The notes: generated by a model from the letters alone, not told the origin. Shown: positions 50,731-60,015, numbered from the stretch's first letter. The stretch is 64,000 nucleotides of DNA from Oscillospiraceae bacterium (GCA_017436955.1 JAFSCD010000003.1:124001-188000); one strand, 5' to 3'. Made by a program: numbers and translations.

Positions 50731-51853
50731 GCTGTTGAAACAAGAGGGGAAGGCACGTCGCGGCGAATTCACCTGCGCCCACGGCACGGTGCAGACCCCG
50801 GTATTTATGAATGTTGGCACCCAGGGCGCCATCAAGGGCGCATTGAGCGCGGAGGATCTGCGCAATATCGGCTGTCAGGTGGAGCTTTCCAATACCTATC
50901 ATCTGCACCTGCGTCCCACAGACACCGTGGTGAAGCAGATGGGCGGTCTGCATAAATTTATGACCTGGGACGGTCCGATCCTGACAGATTCCGGCGGTTT
51001 TCAGGTGTTCAGCCTTTCGGGGCTTCGCAAGATCAAGGAAGAGGGCGTATACTTTTCCTCCCATATTGACGGTAAAAAGATCTTTATGGGTCCGGAGGAA
51101 AGCATGCAGATCCAGTCCAATCTTGGCTCGGATATCTGTATGGCTTTCGACGAATGTATCGAAAATCCGGCACCGAGAGACTACGTCCAGCAAAGTGTTG
51201 AGCGCACTTTCCGCTGGCTTGAGCGCTGCAAGGCTGAAAACGCGCGCTTAAATCAGCTTCCCGACACCGTAAATCCCCGGCAGATGCTCTGGGGCATCAA
51301 CCAGGGCGGCACATATCCCGATATCCGGCAGGCGCATATGCAGCGGATCGCCGAGCTTGAGCTGCCCGGCTACGCCATCGGCGGTCTGGCTGTTGGTGAA
51401 ACTGCAGAGGAAATGTACGACATCATCGAAGCGGTCGAGCCCTTTATGCCGGCTGACAAGCCCCGGTATCTGATGGGTGTGGGTACGCCCAGCAATATCA
51501 TTGAGGCCGTCTATCGCGGCGTTGATTTCTTCGACTGCGTTATGCCGGCAAGAAATGCCCGCCACGCCCGGCTCTTTACCTGGGAAGGCGCCATCAACCT
51601 GCGCAACGCCAAATATATACTGGACGAAAGCCCCATTGATCCCAACTGCGATTGCCCGGTATGCCGCCGCTATTCCAAGGCCTATATCCGCCACCTGTTC
51701 GTTGCGGAGGAAATGCTGGCGATGCGCCTGAGCGTCATGCACAATCTGTATTTCTACAACAAGCTGATGGAAAAGATCCGCCAGGCACTGGATAACGGCA
51801 CATTTGAAGCCTTCCGGAATGAATATTCTGTTAAATTAAGCCGCAGGATCTAA
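50723..51853 (+). CDS. tgt: Queuine/preQ1 tRNA-guanine transglycosylase
   Basis: Exchanges guanine-34 of tRNA for preQ1, 376 aa. LTDSGGFQVFSL, GGLAVGE, VGTPSNIIEAV, the nucleophile region DFFDCVMPARNARH and the zinc site CDCPVCRRYSKAYIRH are intact. It works before QueA. Confidence 0.98.
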   Translation: MFKLLKQEGKARRGEFTCAHGTVQTPVFMNVGTQGAIKGALSAEDLRNIGCQVELSNTYHLHLRPTDTVVKQMGGLHKFMTWDGPILTDSGGFQVFSLSGLRKIKEEGVYFSSHIDGKKIFMGPEESMQIQSNLGSDICMAFDECIENPAPRDYVQQSVERTFRWLERCKAENARLNQLPDTVNPRQMLWGINQGGTYPDIRQAHMQRIAELELPGYAIGGLAVGETAEEMYDIIEAVEPFMPADKPRYLMGVGTPSNIIEAVYRGVDFFDCVMPARNARHARLFTWEGAINLRNAKYILDESPIDPNCDCPVCRRYSKAYIRHLFVAEEMLAMRLSVMHNLYFYNKLMEKIRQALDNGTFEAFRNEYSVKLSRRI

Positions 51854-51860
51854 ATTCTTC

Positions 51861-51888
51861 TTGCTTTTTGCCCGGAAGATGATATAAT
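51861..51888 (+). promoter_or_regulatory. Promoter for yajC
   Basis: TTGCTT (51861-51866), 16-bp spacer, TATAAT (51883-51888). Confidence 0.75.
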
Positions 51889-51922
51889 AACGAGGATAAT
51901 TCTACCAAAGGAGATTTCTTTT

Positions 51923-52282
51923 ATGGATTTTACTACCATTATTATGCTTGTAGTTATGATCGGCGTTTTCTACTTTATGCTGATCCGTCCCGAGAACAAG
52001 CGCAAGAAGGAAGCAGAAGAAATGCGTACCAACGTCAAGGTTGGTGACCGCATCACCACCATCGGCGGTATCGTCGGTACTGTTGTCAGCGTCAAGGATG
52101 ACAGATTCGTTATCGAGACCGGTGCCGATCAGGTTCGCATCGAGTTCCTGAAGTGGGCTCTGTCCGCCAACGATTCTGCCAACGAGGCTGCCCAGGAAGC
52201 TGCCAAGAAGGCACAGGAAGAGCGCGCCAGAAAGAAGGCCGAAAAGAAGGCTGCCAAGGCAAAGGCCAAGGAACAGAAGTAA
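51923..52282 (+). CDS. yajC: Preprotein translocase subunit YajC
   Basis: A 119-aa single-pass membrane protein that associates with SecDF-YidC. One membrane helix (about 5-20), FYFMLIRPENKRKKE, and the TIGGIVGTVVSVKDD beta domain are typical. The Lys/Ala-rich tail (about 80-119) is longer than usual. It is downstream of tgt, the common arrangement. Confidence 0.95.
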   Translation: MDFTTIIMLVVMIGVFYFMLIRPENKRKKEAEEMRTNVKVGDRITTIGGIVGTVVSVKDDRFVIETGADQVRIEFLKWALSANDSANEAAQEAAKKAQEERARKKAEKKAAKAKAKEQK

Positions 52283-52364
52283 AATTAAAGAACCGCTTTG
52301 AAGGGCAGCACACCATAGTGATAAAATGGTTTTGAACGGTCCCTTTTCCGCTTAACTGCACAAA

Positions 52365-52404
52365 AAATTCCCGAAATGCGTCAGCATTCCGGGAATTTTG
52401 TTAT
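52365..52404. terminator. Terminator after yajC
   Basis: AAATTCCCGAAATGC (52365-52379), loop GTCA, GCATTCCGGGAATTT (52384-52398), one mismatch, then T-rich. The 80 nt between yajC and it hold no gene. Confidence 0.85.
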
Positions 52405-52458
52405 TTGTTGATCAAAAAAGTTACCACTTCAAAACTGCTTTGCACCAGCGGTTTTCTT

Positions 52459-53463
52459 TTATGCAAACAGGTCTTCTGTAAAGTATGCGTTGGTATCGGC
52501 GTGCTCGTGGGCTTCGTCCCACACCGTCACACGGACGTAGATATCGTTCTTATCCACGGGGATCACCGCTTCCGTCAGATCGCAATCCTCTTTCCGGATG
52601 CAGACCTTTTTGCGGATACCGAAGGAAGCAACGATCTTCGCGGCAGGGGAGCAGGAGATATGGAGCTGGCCGTCCTCAAACCAAAGCTCCTTGATCTGCG
52701 GACCGGTAGAGGCATAGAAATGTCCGCTGTGCAGCGCGTTCATAACCGCCCGGTACTCTAATTTTTCGGCGCAGATCATACACCAGCCGCCAAACCGGCT
52801 TCTGCTGCCGTGATTATCGTCAGCCGCCACAAAATATACCCGCTGACCGCCGCGCAGCATCGCATCCATCAGCTGGGGATCATACTCGTCATAGCCGCCC
52901 ATAGCGCAGCCGTGGTTGTAGATCTCCAGTGCGTGCATACCGTGATACGCGGACAGCATTTTATAATCCACCAAAGACCAGTAAGGATGATTGTAGGTTA
53001 CGAAAAAGCCGTTTCTCCTCGCGGTCTGCATCAGATCGGAAATACCCTCTGGGCTGAAAACGCGCTTGGTGTCCGGCACGTCCGCATAGGTGGCAACCAG
53101 CTCAGGATGCTTGTCCCGCAGCATTTTGGTAACATATACGTTGGTCCAGTAAACCTGACGGGCATCCGGCTCCGGCGCGATCAGGCAAATATGGCAGGTC
53201 TGGCGGTATTTGAAGGAGGAATCCAGCGGATAATCGCTCATGATCTCGGTCTCATAGCCGCTCAGTGCCAGAAAATGATCGTCATTCAGCTCAGTATGGG
53301 GGACCATGACCTCGTGATCCGTGTAGGCTATGATGCTGTAGCCCTTGGCCTGATATGCCGCCTTCAGCTCTTCCGGGGTAAATTCACCGTCGGACGCGGT
53401 GCTGTGGCAGTGCAAATTCGCCTTATAAAAGGGTAGACCCTTGGGAAGTAAATACTTTTTCAT
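52459..53463 (-). CDS. PHP-domain protein
   Basis: A 334-aa PHP-fold metal-dependent protein. NLHCHSTASDGEFTPEE, AYTDHEVMV, GYETEIM, VTYNHPYWS, and AADDNHGSR supply the metal ligands. The C-terminal 90 residues look like an added beta-sandwich (sensor or binding part), as in some CehA/McbA-like PHPs. It overlaps the glycosyltransferase by 4 nt. Substrate unknown. Confidence 0.85.
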   Translation of the reverse strand: MKKYLLPKGLPFYKANLHCHSTASDGEFTPEELKAAYQAKGYSIIAYTDHEVMVPHTELNDDHFLALSGYETEIMSDYPLDSSFKYRQTCHICLIAPEPDARQVYWTNVYVTKMLRDKHPELVATYADVPDTKRVFSPEGISDLMQTARRNGFFVTYNHPYWSLVDYKMLSAYHGMHALEIYNHGCAMGGYDEYDPQLMDAMLRGGQRVYFVAADDNHGSRSRFGGWCMICAEKLEYRAVMNALHSGHFYASTGPQIKELWFEDGQLHISCSPAAKIVASFGIRKKVCIRKEDCDLTEAVIPVDKNDIYVRVTVWDEAHEHADTNAYFTEDLFA

Positions 53464-54401
53464 TCCTTATCCTCCGGAAGCAGCACTTCCTTGGCAATAT
53501 AAATGGGACGGTTCTTGCTCTGTTCAAAGGTTCTGCCCACATACTCACCGATAATGCCGATGGCAAACAGCTGCATACTGCCCAACAGCAGGATCAGCAC
53601 GATGATGGTGGCATAACCTGCCACGTCAATACCCACGATCAGCTTCTGCAAAACCACCACGATCATATAGATCAGCGCTGCAAACGCGGTAAGACCGCCC
53701 AGATAGGTGGCGATCCGCAGGGGACGGGTAGAGAAGCCGATGATGCCGTCAATGGCGTAGTTTGCCAGCTTTCCGAAGCTCCACTTGGAGGTGCCGGCCT
53801 TACGCGCGCAGGCGGTGTAGGGGATATACTCCGCGCTGTAGCCGACCCAGGAGAAGATACCCTTGCTGAAGCGGTGCCACTCGGTCATCTCCAGCATACT
53901 CTGCGCCACACTGCGGCGGAAGGTGCGAAAATCACTGGCATCCGCGTGCAGCGTTACATTGGACAGCTTGTTGATGATCTTATAGAAGCACTTTTTGAAG
54001 AAGGAAAGGAGCTTTCCCTCACCACGGCGATCCTGATAGGCAGCCACCACGTCTATGTCCGGCTTTTCATCCAGGATCTTGACCATATCCCGGACGATCT
54101 CCGGACGCTGCTGCAGATCCGCGTCGATCAGACTGATGTACTCGCCGCTGGCGTGGGTCATACCGGCGTAAATACCGGCTTCCTTACCGAAATTACGGGA
54201 AAAAGAAACCACCTTTACGGGGCAGGCCTGGGCCTTATAGAGCTTTTTCAGGTTGTGCAAAGTGGCATCCTTACTGCCATCGTCAACAAAAACGATCTCG
54301 TAATCGTAGCCGCAGCCGGCAAAGGCTTCCAAAACAGCCTCCTGAAATGCCAGCACATTTTCCGCTTCATTATAGCAGGGGACAACAAGTGAAAGTTTCA
54401 T
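53460..54401 (-). CDS. Membrane glycosyltransferase, family 2 (GtrB/DPM-like)
   Basis: A 313-aa enzyme that probably loads a sugar onto polyprenyl phosphate. GT2 start LSLVVPCYNEAENV, DDGSKDAT, DADLQQRPE (metal), then C-terminal two membrane segments (about 233-290). ATG 54401 was chosen because the open frame beyond it contains the promoter. There is no GtrA-type flippase next to it. Confidence 0.9.
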   Translation of the reverse strand: MKLSLVVPCYNEAENVLAFQEAVLEAFAGCGYDYEIVFVDDGSKDATLHNLKKLYKAQACPVKVVSFSRNFGKEAGIYAGMTHASGEYISLIDADLQQRPEIVRDMVKILDEKPDIDVVAAYQDRRGEGKLLSFFKKCFYKIINKLSNVTLHADASDFRTFRRSVAQSMLEMTEWHRFSKGIFSWVGYSAEYIPYTACARKAGTSKWSFGKLANYAIDGIIGFSTRPLRIATYLGGLTAFAALIYMIVVVLQKLIVGIDVAGYATIIVLILLLGSMQLFAIGIIGEYVGRTFEQSKNRPIYIAKEVLLPEDKE

Positions 54402-54432
54402 AGCACACCAACTCACATAAAATTTCTCTAAT

Positions 54433-54461
54433 ATTATAGTCAATATAGCCGCTTCCGTCAA
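54433..54461 (-). promoter_or_regulatory. Promoter for the glycosyltransferase-PHP operon
   Basis: Minus strand: TTGACG (54456-54461), 17-bp spacer, TATAAT (54433-54438). Confidence 0.82.
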
Positions 54462-54476
54462 GGTTTCAAATTTATT

Positions 54477-54505
54477 TTGCATTTTTCGCCGCGAAATGCT
54501 ATACT
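54477..54505 (+). promoter_or_regulatory. Promoter for radA
   Basis: TTGCAT (54477-54482), 17-bp spacer, TATACT (54500-54505). Divergent from the previous promoter, with 15 bp between their -35 boxes. Confidence 0.8.
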
Positions 54506-54540
54506 ATACAAAAGAATCACGCCTGAAGGAGGAAAACTCT

Positions 54541-55893
54541 ATGGCAAAGACGAAAACCGTATTTTTCTGCACTGATTGCGGTACGGAAACACCCAAATGG
54601 ATGGGCAGATGCCCCGGCTGCGGTGCATTTAATACCATGCAGGAGCATATCGAGAGGCCTGCGGCCGCAGGAACAGTGCGAATTGGCGCAGCCAGACAGC
54701 CCAGACCCATCCGTGAGCTTGACAGCGGCGACGAGATCCGCTTTTCCACCGGTATGGGTGAACTTGACCGGGTATTGGGCGGCGGTGCTGTAGCAGGCTC
54801 TCTGGTGCTTGTAGGCGGTGCTCCGGGTATCGGAAAATCCACACTTTTATTGCAAATTTGCAACGATTTGTGCAAAGATCGCAAGGTTTTGTACATTTCC
54901 GGTGAGGAAAGCGAGCGGCAGCTCAAGCTGCGCGCCCAGCGTCTGGGTGTTCAGCCGGAGTCGCTTTTGATCCTCTCCGAAACGCAGCTGTCTGATATTG
55001 TCGGTGTGGTTGATGATGTTCAGCCGGATGTGCTGATCGTGGATTCCATTCAAACCCTTTACAGCGATACCAGCGAGTCCGCACCCGGCAGTGTGTCCCA
55101 GGTGAAGGATTGCACCATGGCACTGATGCAGCTGAGCAAGCAGCAGGGGATCACCGTATTCGTGGTGGGACACATCAACAAGGACGGCAATATCGCCGGT
55201 CCCAAGGTGCTGGAGCACATGGTGGATTGCGTGCTGTATTTTGAAGGTGATCCCAATTCCTCGTACCGGCTGCTGCGCGCAGCGAAGAACCGCTTTGGCT
55301 CTACCAATGAGATCGGCGTATTTGAAATGGGGGATACCGGGCTTGCCCAGGTACCGAATCCCTCCCAAATGCTGCTGGAAGGCCGCCCGGAAGGTGCCTC
55401 CGGTACCTGCGTTGCCTGCGTAATGGAAGGCACTCGCCCGGTGCTGGCGGAGGTGCAGGCGCTGGTATCCAAGACCGCCTTTAACGTCCCCAGACGCACC
55501 GCAGACGGCTTTGATTTCAACCGGGCAGCACTGCTGCTGGCCGTTGCGGAAAAGCGTGCAGGGCTGAAGCTGAGTATGTTTGACGCCTATATCAACGTCA
55601 TCGGCGGTCTGCGGCTGGATGAGCCCGGTGCCGACCTTCCGATCGTGCTGGCGCTGGCATCTTCTTATCGGGACAGCGCCATTGCCGACGATCTTGTGGC
55701 GATCGGTGAGGTGGGCTTGACCGGCGAGATCCGGAACGTGTCCAATTTAAGCCAACGGCTGTCAGAAGTTGCAAGACTTGGCTTCAAAAAGTGCATCATC
55801 CCGAAAAACGCACCCGAAAAGTTGGAAATTCCTGCCGGACTTACCGTTTACCGCGTCCGCAATATCCGGGAAGCCATTGAAATCGCTATGTAA
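54541..55893 (+). CDS. radA: DNA repair protein RadA (Sms)
   Basis: RecA-like helicase for recombination intermediates, 450 aa. Zinc finger CTDCG...CPGCG (about 9-27), Walker A GGAPGIGKST, the RadA-specific KNRFGSTNE, and a Lon-like C-terminal domain. AAGGAGG before ATG 54541. Confidence 0.97.
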   Translation: MAKTKTVFFCTDCGTETPKWMGRCPGCGAFNTMQEHIERPAAAGTVRIGAARQPRPIRELDSGDEIRFSTGMGELDRVLGGGAVAGSLVLVGGAPGIGKSTLLLQICNDLCKDRKVLYISGEESERQLKLRAQRLGVQPESLLILSETQLSDIVGVVDDVQPDVLIVDSIQTLYSDTSESAPGSVSQVKDCTMALMQLSKQQGITVFVVGHINKDGNIAGPKVLEHMVDCVLYFEGDPNSSYRLLRAAKNRFGSTNEIGVFEMGDTGLAQVPNPSQMLLEGRPEGASGTCVACVMEGTRPVLAEVQALVSKTAFNVPRRTADGFDFNRAALLLAVAEKRAGLKLSMFDAYINVIGGLRLDEPGADLPIVLALASSYRDSAIADDLVAIGEVGLTGEIRNVSNLSQRLSEVARLGFKKCIIPKNAPEKLEIPAGLTVYRVRNIREAIEIAM

Positions 55894-55900
55894 AAAATGA

Positions 55901-55931
55901 AACCGGAGAGGGGAGACCTCTCCGGTTTTTT
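55901..55931. terminator. Terminator between radA and the recombinase
   Basis: AACCGGAGAGG (55901-55911), loop GGAGA, CCTCTCCGGTT (55917-55927), then T-run. Serves convergent genes. Confidence 0.9.
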
Positions 55932-56940
55932 ATTCCTCTTCGTCCTCTGTAAAGTCCAGCTTGGAGAGGGGATTTGCCTGGGCGGCAATTCGCAGCTCCG
56001 TGTTCTCAATGTGGGTGTAGATTTGGGTGGTGTTGAGATTTTCGTGACCCAAGACCTCCTGAACGGTCTTTACATCCACGCCGCCGGACAGCATCATGGT
56101 GGCAGCGGTATGGCGCAGCTTGTGGGCAGAGAACTGGGTCGCATCCAGACCTGCCTGCAAAAACGCCTTTTTCACCAGCCGATGCACCGCCGTAACGCTG
56201 ATACGGTTGTTATCCCGGGAGCCAAACAGCGCCCGATTGTCCGAAAGCACCTTCTTGTGGCGTTCCACCAGATAGGCGTCGATAGCCTTGCGGCAGGAGG
56301 TGCCAAAATAGACAATGCGCTCTTTATTGCCCTTACCGACCACACGGATACGATCCTCATACACATCGGTCAAATTCAGTCCAACCAGCTCACTGCGGCG
56401 GATACCACAGTTCAAAAACAGCATCAGTATTGCATAGTCACGCTTCTGATTTGGGCCTGAAACCGCCTGCAAAAGTGCGGCAGATTGCTCAAAAGTCAGG
56501 TATTTTGGCAAGCTTTTGCGCAATTTTGGGTACTCCAGATCCGCTACGGGATTTTCCGTTAGCTGCTTGGTGCGCACCGTTAAGTACTTATAAAAGGATT
56601 TCAGCGCTGACAGCTTTCTGGCACGGGCAGCAGGGGAGATGCCATATTCCGCAACGGTGCTGTCCGGATTGGGCGTGCGGTCATTGGCAAGATAGGACAG
56701 AAATTCAAATATGTCGGAGGTTGTAATATCACGAATGAACGCAATATCTACATCCTTAATGTCGATCTCATCCAGGCGGGTGTGGATCGGCATATCACTG
56801 CGCATCAGCTTTACGAAACGCAGGAACATCCGCAGATCCAGATAATACTCCTGAATCGTAAGGGAGGATTGACCTTTGATGGTCTCGTGGTAGACGAGAA
56901 AGTCACGCAGAATATTGGGACAATCGTGGTAACGCTGCAT
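55930..56940 (-). CDS. Tyrosine recombinase (XerC/XerD-like)
   Basis: A 336-aa site-specific recombinase. SAM-like N-terminal core-binding domain (about 1-140) with a longer insert than standard Xer, then the catalytic domain: GIRRSEL (Arg I), HKLRHTAATMM (His/Arg), LGHENLNTTQIYTH (His and Tyr). GGAGGT before ATG 56940; the frame open to 57180 contains the promoter and leader. It may be the XerC partner of the XerD gene at 60048, or act on another site. Confidence 0.9.
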   Translation of the reverse strand: MQRYHDCPNILRDFLVYHETIKGQSSLTIQEYYLDLRMFLRFVKLMRSDMPIHTRLDEIDIKDVDIAFIRDITTSDIFEFLSYLANDRTPNPDSTVAEYGISPAARARKLSALKSFYKYLTVRTKQLTENPVADLEYPKLRKSLPKYLTFEQSAALLQAVSGPNQKRDYAILMLFLNCGIRRSELVGLNLTDVYEDRIRVVGKGNKERIVYFGTSCRKAIDAYLVERHKKVLSDNRALFGSRDNNRISVTAVHRLVKKAFLQAGLDATQFSAHKLRHTAATMMLSGGVDVKTVQEVLGHENLNTTQIYTHIENTELRIAAQANPLSKLDFTEDEEE

Positions 56941-57020
56941 TTTTGTACCTCCAGGCAGGAAAATCGTCAACTGGGGGCAGGATAGACCCCTGGAAGCGAA
57001 TCCCTGCCCGAATCCGCACC

Positions 57021-57052
57021 CAACGCAACAAAATAAAAATTTTGTTGCGTTG
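57021..57052 (-). promoter_or_regulatory. 14-bp stem-loop in the leader of the recombinase mRNA
   Basis: CAACGCAACAAAAT (57021-57034), loop AAAA, ATTTTGTTGCGTTG (57039-57052). It lies within 10-40 nt of the predicted transcript start, with no T-run after it on the minus strand, so it is not a normal terminator. A second, weaker pairing lies nearer the start codon (GGGCAGG with CCTGCCC). Confidence 0.6.
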
Positions 57053-57066
57053 GAGGGGCTGTTTTC

Positions 57067-57095
57067 AATATATATTATATAGAATGGTTTGTCAA
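57067..57095 (-). promoter_or_regulatory. Promoter for the tyrosine recombinase
   Basis: Minus strand: TTGACA (57090-57095), 17-bp spacer, TATATT (57067-57072). Confidence 0.85.
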
Positions 57096-57720
57096 GAGGT
57101 ATTTTGGGCGAATTGGGCGATTTTCTGCATTTACGGCGCTTTCGGTGCTCTTTGCGTCTGCTGGGCATCAATTTGTACATTTCCTATGCACACAGCATTG
57201 ATCCCAGCGCTGCGAGCCTGCACCATCGTCTGCGCAGAGCTGTGCTATTCATTTACTGATACATTCACCGCTGCTTCCATCGCTATATCATCAATGCAGC
57301 GGCGTTCTATTCAATCACACAATATCGTACAATAAAGTCTCTGCTGCGCCAAACCATCGGCGAATTCCCGCTGACAGCTAATGATTGGCGTGTAGTGTTA
57401 TTCATTAGGATCATAGACCTCGCTGCGGTTTATTCGATACGCACCGGCAATCTCTGCGATGCTGCCACAGCACCCACCCGGCGATTTACACACTTCACAA
57501 TGCCAAATTTATGCGTACAAACATATTCGCTAATTTGTTCGTATTGGTCTGTATTGCATTTTTCCTCATTTTTGCCGAAAAAAACCCTTAAAATCCACGC
57601 ATTTTTGACATTTAGTGTGTATTTTACGGTTATTTTCCGCTGTTTTTGGCTGTTTTTAGCAATAATTGTTCGTTTTTTTACCTCCCCCGCTCCCCTTCTG
57701 TCACCGTAAAAATGAAAAAT
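57096..57720. other. Long gene-free region between recombinase and pfkA
   Basis: No intact gene that I can support. On the minus strand one frame from about 57500 to 57110 reads as protein-like segments (for example SIAEIAGAYRINRSEVYDP, then EFADGLAQQRL, then MVQARSAGINAVC) broken by in-frame stops; this could be a decayed gene or chance. The part next to pfkA (57530-57720) is AT-rich. A 104-codon + strand frame at 57395 lacks a Shine-Dalgarno and is not accepted. Confidence 0.4.
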
Positions 57721-57723
57721 TCC

Positions 57724-57752
57724 TTTACTTTTCCCCTATTTAGACATACAAT
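57724..57752 (+). promoter_or_regulatory. Promoter for pfkA
   Basis: TTTACT (57724-57729), 17-bp spacer, TACAAT (57747-57752). Confidence 0.7.
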
Positions 57753-57785
57753 AATAGTATCATACCGCATTTGGAGGTATCTGCT

Positions 57786-58757
57786 ATGAGTGTGAAAAGA
57801 ATCGGTGTATTGACCAGCGGCGGTGACGCGCCCGGTATGAACGCCTGCGTGCGTGCTGTCGTCCGTACCGCTCTGTACCACGGCGTGGAATGTTACGGCA
57901 TCCGCAGAGGCTATAACGGTCTGATCAACGGTGATATTATCAAACTGGACGAAAAGAGCGTCAGCCGCACGATCAACCGTGGCGGCACCATCCTGTATAC
58001 CGCCCGCAGCAAGGAATTTATCACCGAAGAAGGTCAGCAAAGAGCTGTAAACACCTGCAAATTCCTGGGTCTGGACGGCATTGTCGCCATTGGCGGCGAC
58101 GGTACCTTCCGTGGCGCAAGAGCTTTGAGCCATCACGGCGTCAACGTGGTTGCTATTCCTGCCACCATTGACAATGATATCTGCTGCACCAATTACAGCA
58201 TCGGCTTCGATACCGCTGCCAATACTGCCATTGACTGCATTGACCGTCTACGTGACACCATGCAGTCCCACGAGCGCTGCTCCGTTGTTGAGGTTATGGG
58301 TCGGAATGCCGGTTATCTGGCGATGTACGTGGGTCTTGCTGTCGGTGCGACTGCCGTTCTCGTGCCGGAAAAGCACATTGATTTTGAGAAAGACGTGATC
58401 GAGAAAGTGCGCAAAGCACGCCTGAAGGGCTTTACGCATTTTATGATCGTGGTTGCCGAGGGCGCCGGCTCTGCTGCGGATATCGCCGCGAAGATCAAGG
58501 AAAGCATCGGCCTGGATCCCCGGGTCACCGTCCTGGGTCATATCCAGCGTGGCGGCTCCCCTACCGCCCGTGACCGTGTCAATGCCACAAAAATGGGCTA
58601 CCTGGCGGTGGAGCTGCTGCTTGCCGGTAAGACCAACCGTGTGGTCTGCACCAACGAAGGCAGCTTCCTGGATGTGGATATTGACGAGGCTCTGGCGATG
58701 AACCGCAACATCCAGAGTATGGAGGTCAACGTCCTGGACGCAATGACCGGCATCTAA
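57786..58757 (+). CDS. pfkA: ATP-dependent 6-phosphofructokinase
   Basis: Glycolytic commitment step, 323 aa. GVLTSGGDAPGMNA, GGDGTFRGA (Gly after GGD, the ATP type rather than PPi type), PATIDND (catalytic Asp), MGRNAGYLA and HIQRGGSPTARDR. ATG 57786 with GGAGGT upstream. Transcribed alone. Confidence 0.96.
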   Translation: MSVKRIGVLTSGGDAPGMNACVRAVVRTALYHGVECYGIRRGYNGLINGDIIKLDEKSVSRTINRGGTILYTARSKEFITEEGQQRAVNTCKFLGLDGIVAIGGDGTFRGARALSHHGVNVVAIPATIDNDICCTNYSIGFDTAANTAIDCIDRLRDTMQSHERCSVVEVMGRNAGYLAMYVGLAVGATAVLVPEKHIDFEKDVIEKVRKARLKGFTHFMIVVAEGAGSAADIAAKIKESIGLDPRVTVLGHIQRGGSPTARDRVNATKMGYLAVELLLAGKTNRVVCTNEGSFLDVDIDEALAMNRNIQSMEVNVLDAMTGI

Positions 58758-58770
58758 ATATACATAAATT

Positions 58771-58804
58771 AAGCGCGCTGTTTGTCGCAGCGCGCTTGTT
58801 TTTA
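58771..58804 (+). terminator. Terminator after pfkA
   Basis: AAGCGCGCTG (58771-58780), 7-nt loop, CAGCGCGCTT (58788-58797), GTTTTTAT. Confidence 0.88.
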
Positions 58805-59881
58805 TGCTGTTGGCAAAGTATCCGGTACGTAAGAGCAAGACTTAAAGTTTGATGCTTTCTCGATGTATCCGTCACAGACTACCAGAATGGAGCCATCATC
58901 AATGAGCCCCAACTGCAATTTATGTTCGATCGTTTCCGTATAAACGATACCGTCTTTTCTGTAGGAGATCTCCTCCGTTACCAATGCTTCTGCATGAGAG
59001 TCCCAGCATCCAACTTCACCAATCGAGATCTCCGATTGCAGCCAATCAATGCCGGCATCCTGAATCGCTTCCAGGTGCTTGGCTTCATCCGGCACGATTC
59101 CGGGATTCGTATTATTGATCGTCTGCGACTTTCCAAGCAAGTAATCTTCCCGTTGGGCAAAATAGGTGTTGGTAACATTTCGGATGGTCTGTTTATTATA
59201 AATACCGGAAATTGCAGCGTTGGATAATATCCGGTAGCCATCATCTTCCGCAGGCATCAGCTTTACCATAAAATCGCCGTAGTAAGGCGCAGTATACTGC
59301 ACCATCAGGCTGCCGTCATCCAGCGTTTCAATATAGTTGACCTGCAGTTTTTCAATACCATCCGGGCCGGTATGTGCCGTATAATAGCAGTTTGTTTCCT
59401 CCAGATAGACAAGTCTATCCAAGCCAATCCCGTTGGTCTCCTCCAAAGTAATGCCAAACAGCCGGGTCAACACCGCATCCATCTTCTCCACCGGCAGCCG
59501 GAACAAGTCCATCTCTTTCCAATACTGCCCCATTTTACCTTCCAGCAAAACCAGTTCTTCATCTGTCGGCTTTTGAGACTCACCACGGAAACCGTCATAG
59601 AACAATCTGCACAAGTCTACATCAGCAGGTGTGGCATACTCAGAAAGCAATGCGGAATTATAAAAGGATTCCTGACCGCTCCAGCTCAAAAACGCCTCAA
59701 GCTCGGCAATTCTGGGATCCGGCTCTGTAGGCTGCGTTGGCGGTGCGGTATTTTCTGGCGGTTCCGTCGGCATCGTCGTTGTTTGGGTTGGATCTGTGGG
59801 CGCTGTCACCGGCGCTAATTGACAGGCGCAAATACAAATAAGCGTCGCAAACACCGTGAAAATTATGATCGCTATTTTCAT
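58802..59881 (-). CDS. Lipoprotein of unknown function
   Basis: A 359-aa lipoprotein: signal peptide with an ICAC lipobox (cysteine about residue 20), then a Thr/Pro/Glu linker (about 24-58) and a soluble domain with repeated YTA/ITL patterns. Same architecture as the lipoprotein at 38048 but unrelated in the mature part. AAGGAGG before ATG 59881. Family not recognised. Confidence 0.78.
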   Translation of the reverse strand: MKIAIIIFTVFATLICICACQLAPVTAPTDPTQTTTMPTEPPENTAPPTQPTEPDPRIAELEAFLSWSGQESFYNSALLSEYATPADVDLCRLFYDGFRGESQKPTDEELVLLEGKMGQYWKEMDLFRLPVEKMDAVLTRLFGITLEETNGIGLDRLVYLEETNCYYTAHTGPDGIEKLQVNYIETLDDGSLMVQYTAPYYGDFMVKLMPAEDDGYRILSNAAISGIYNKQTIRNVTNTYFAQREDYLLGKSQTINNTNPGIVPDEAKHLEAIQDAGIDWLQSEISIGEVGCWDSHAEALVTEEISYRKDGIVYTETIEHKLQLGLIDDGSILVVCDGYIEKASNFKSCSYVPDTLPTA

Positions 59882-59914
59882 ATTATTACCTCCTTTTCTA
59901 TTTCCAATTTTATG

Positions 59915-59941
59915 GTAATACACAACAATATTCTTTGTCAA
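59915..59941 (-). promoter_or_regulatory. Possible promoter for the lipoprotein
   Basis: Minus strand: TTGACA (59936-59941), 15-bp spacer, TATTAC (59915-59920). The spacer is short. Confidence 0.45.
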
Positions 59942-60015
59942 GTTACAGTTTTGTCACTATTTTGTAATAATTCGTAACTATTTAATACTTTTTTGTAACC
60001 TTTTTCAGGAAATAG

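Noticed and set aside
57395-57709. 104-codon + strand frame before pfkA
   Set aside because: No Shine-Dalgarno, AT-rich low-complexity C-terminal half, ends at the pfkA promoter.
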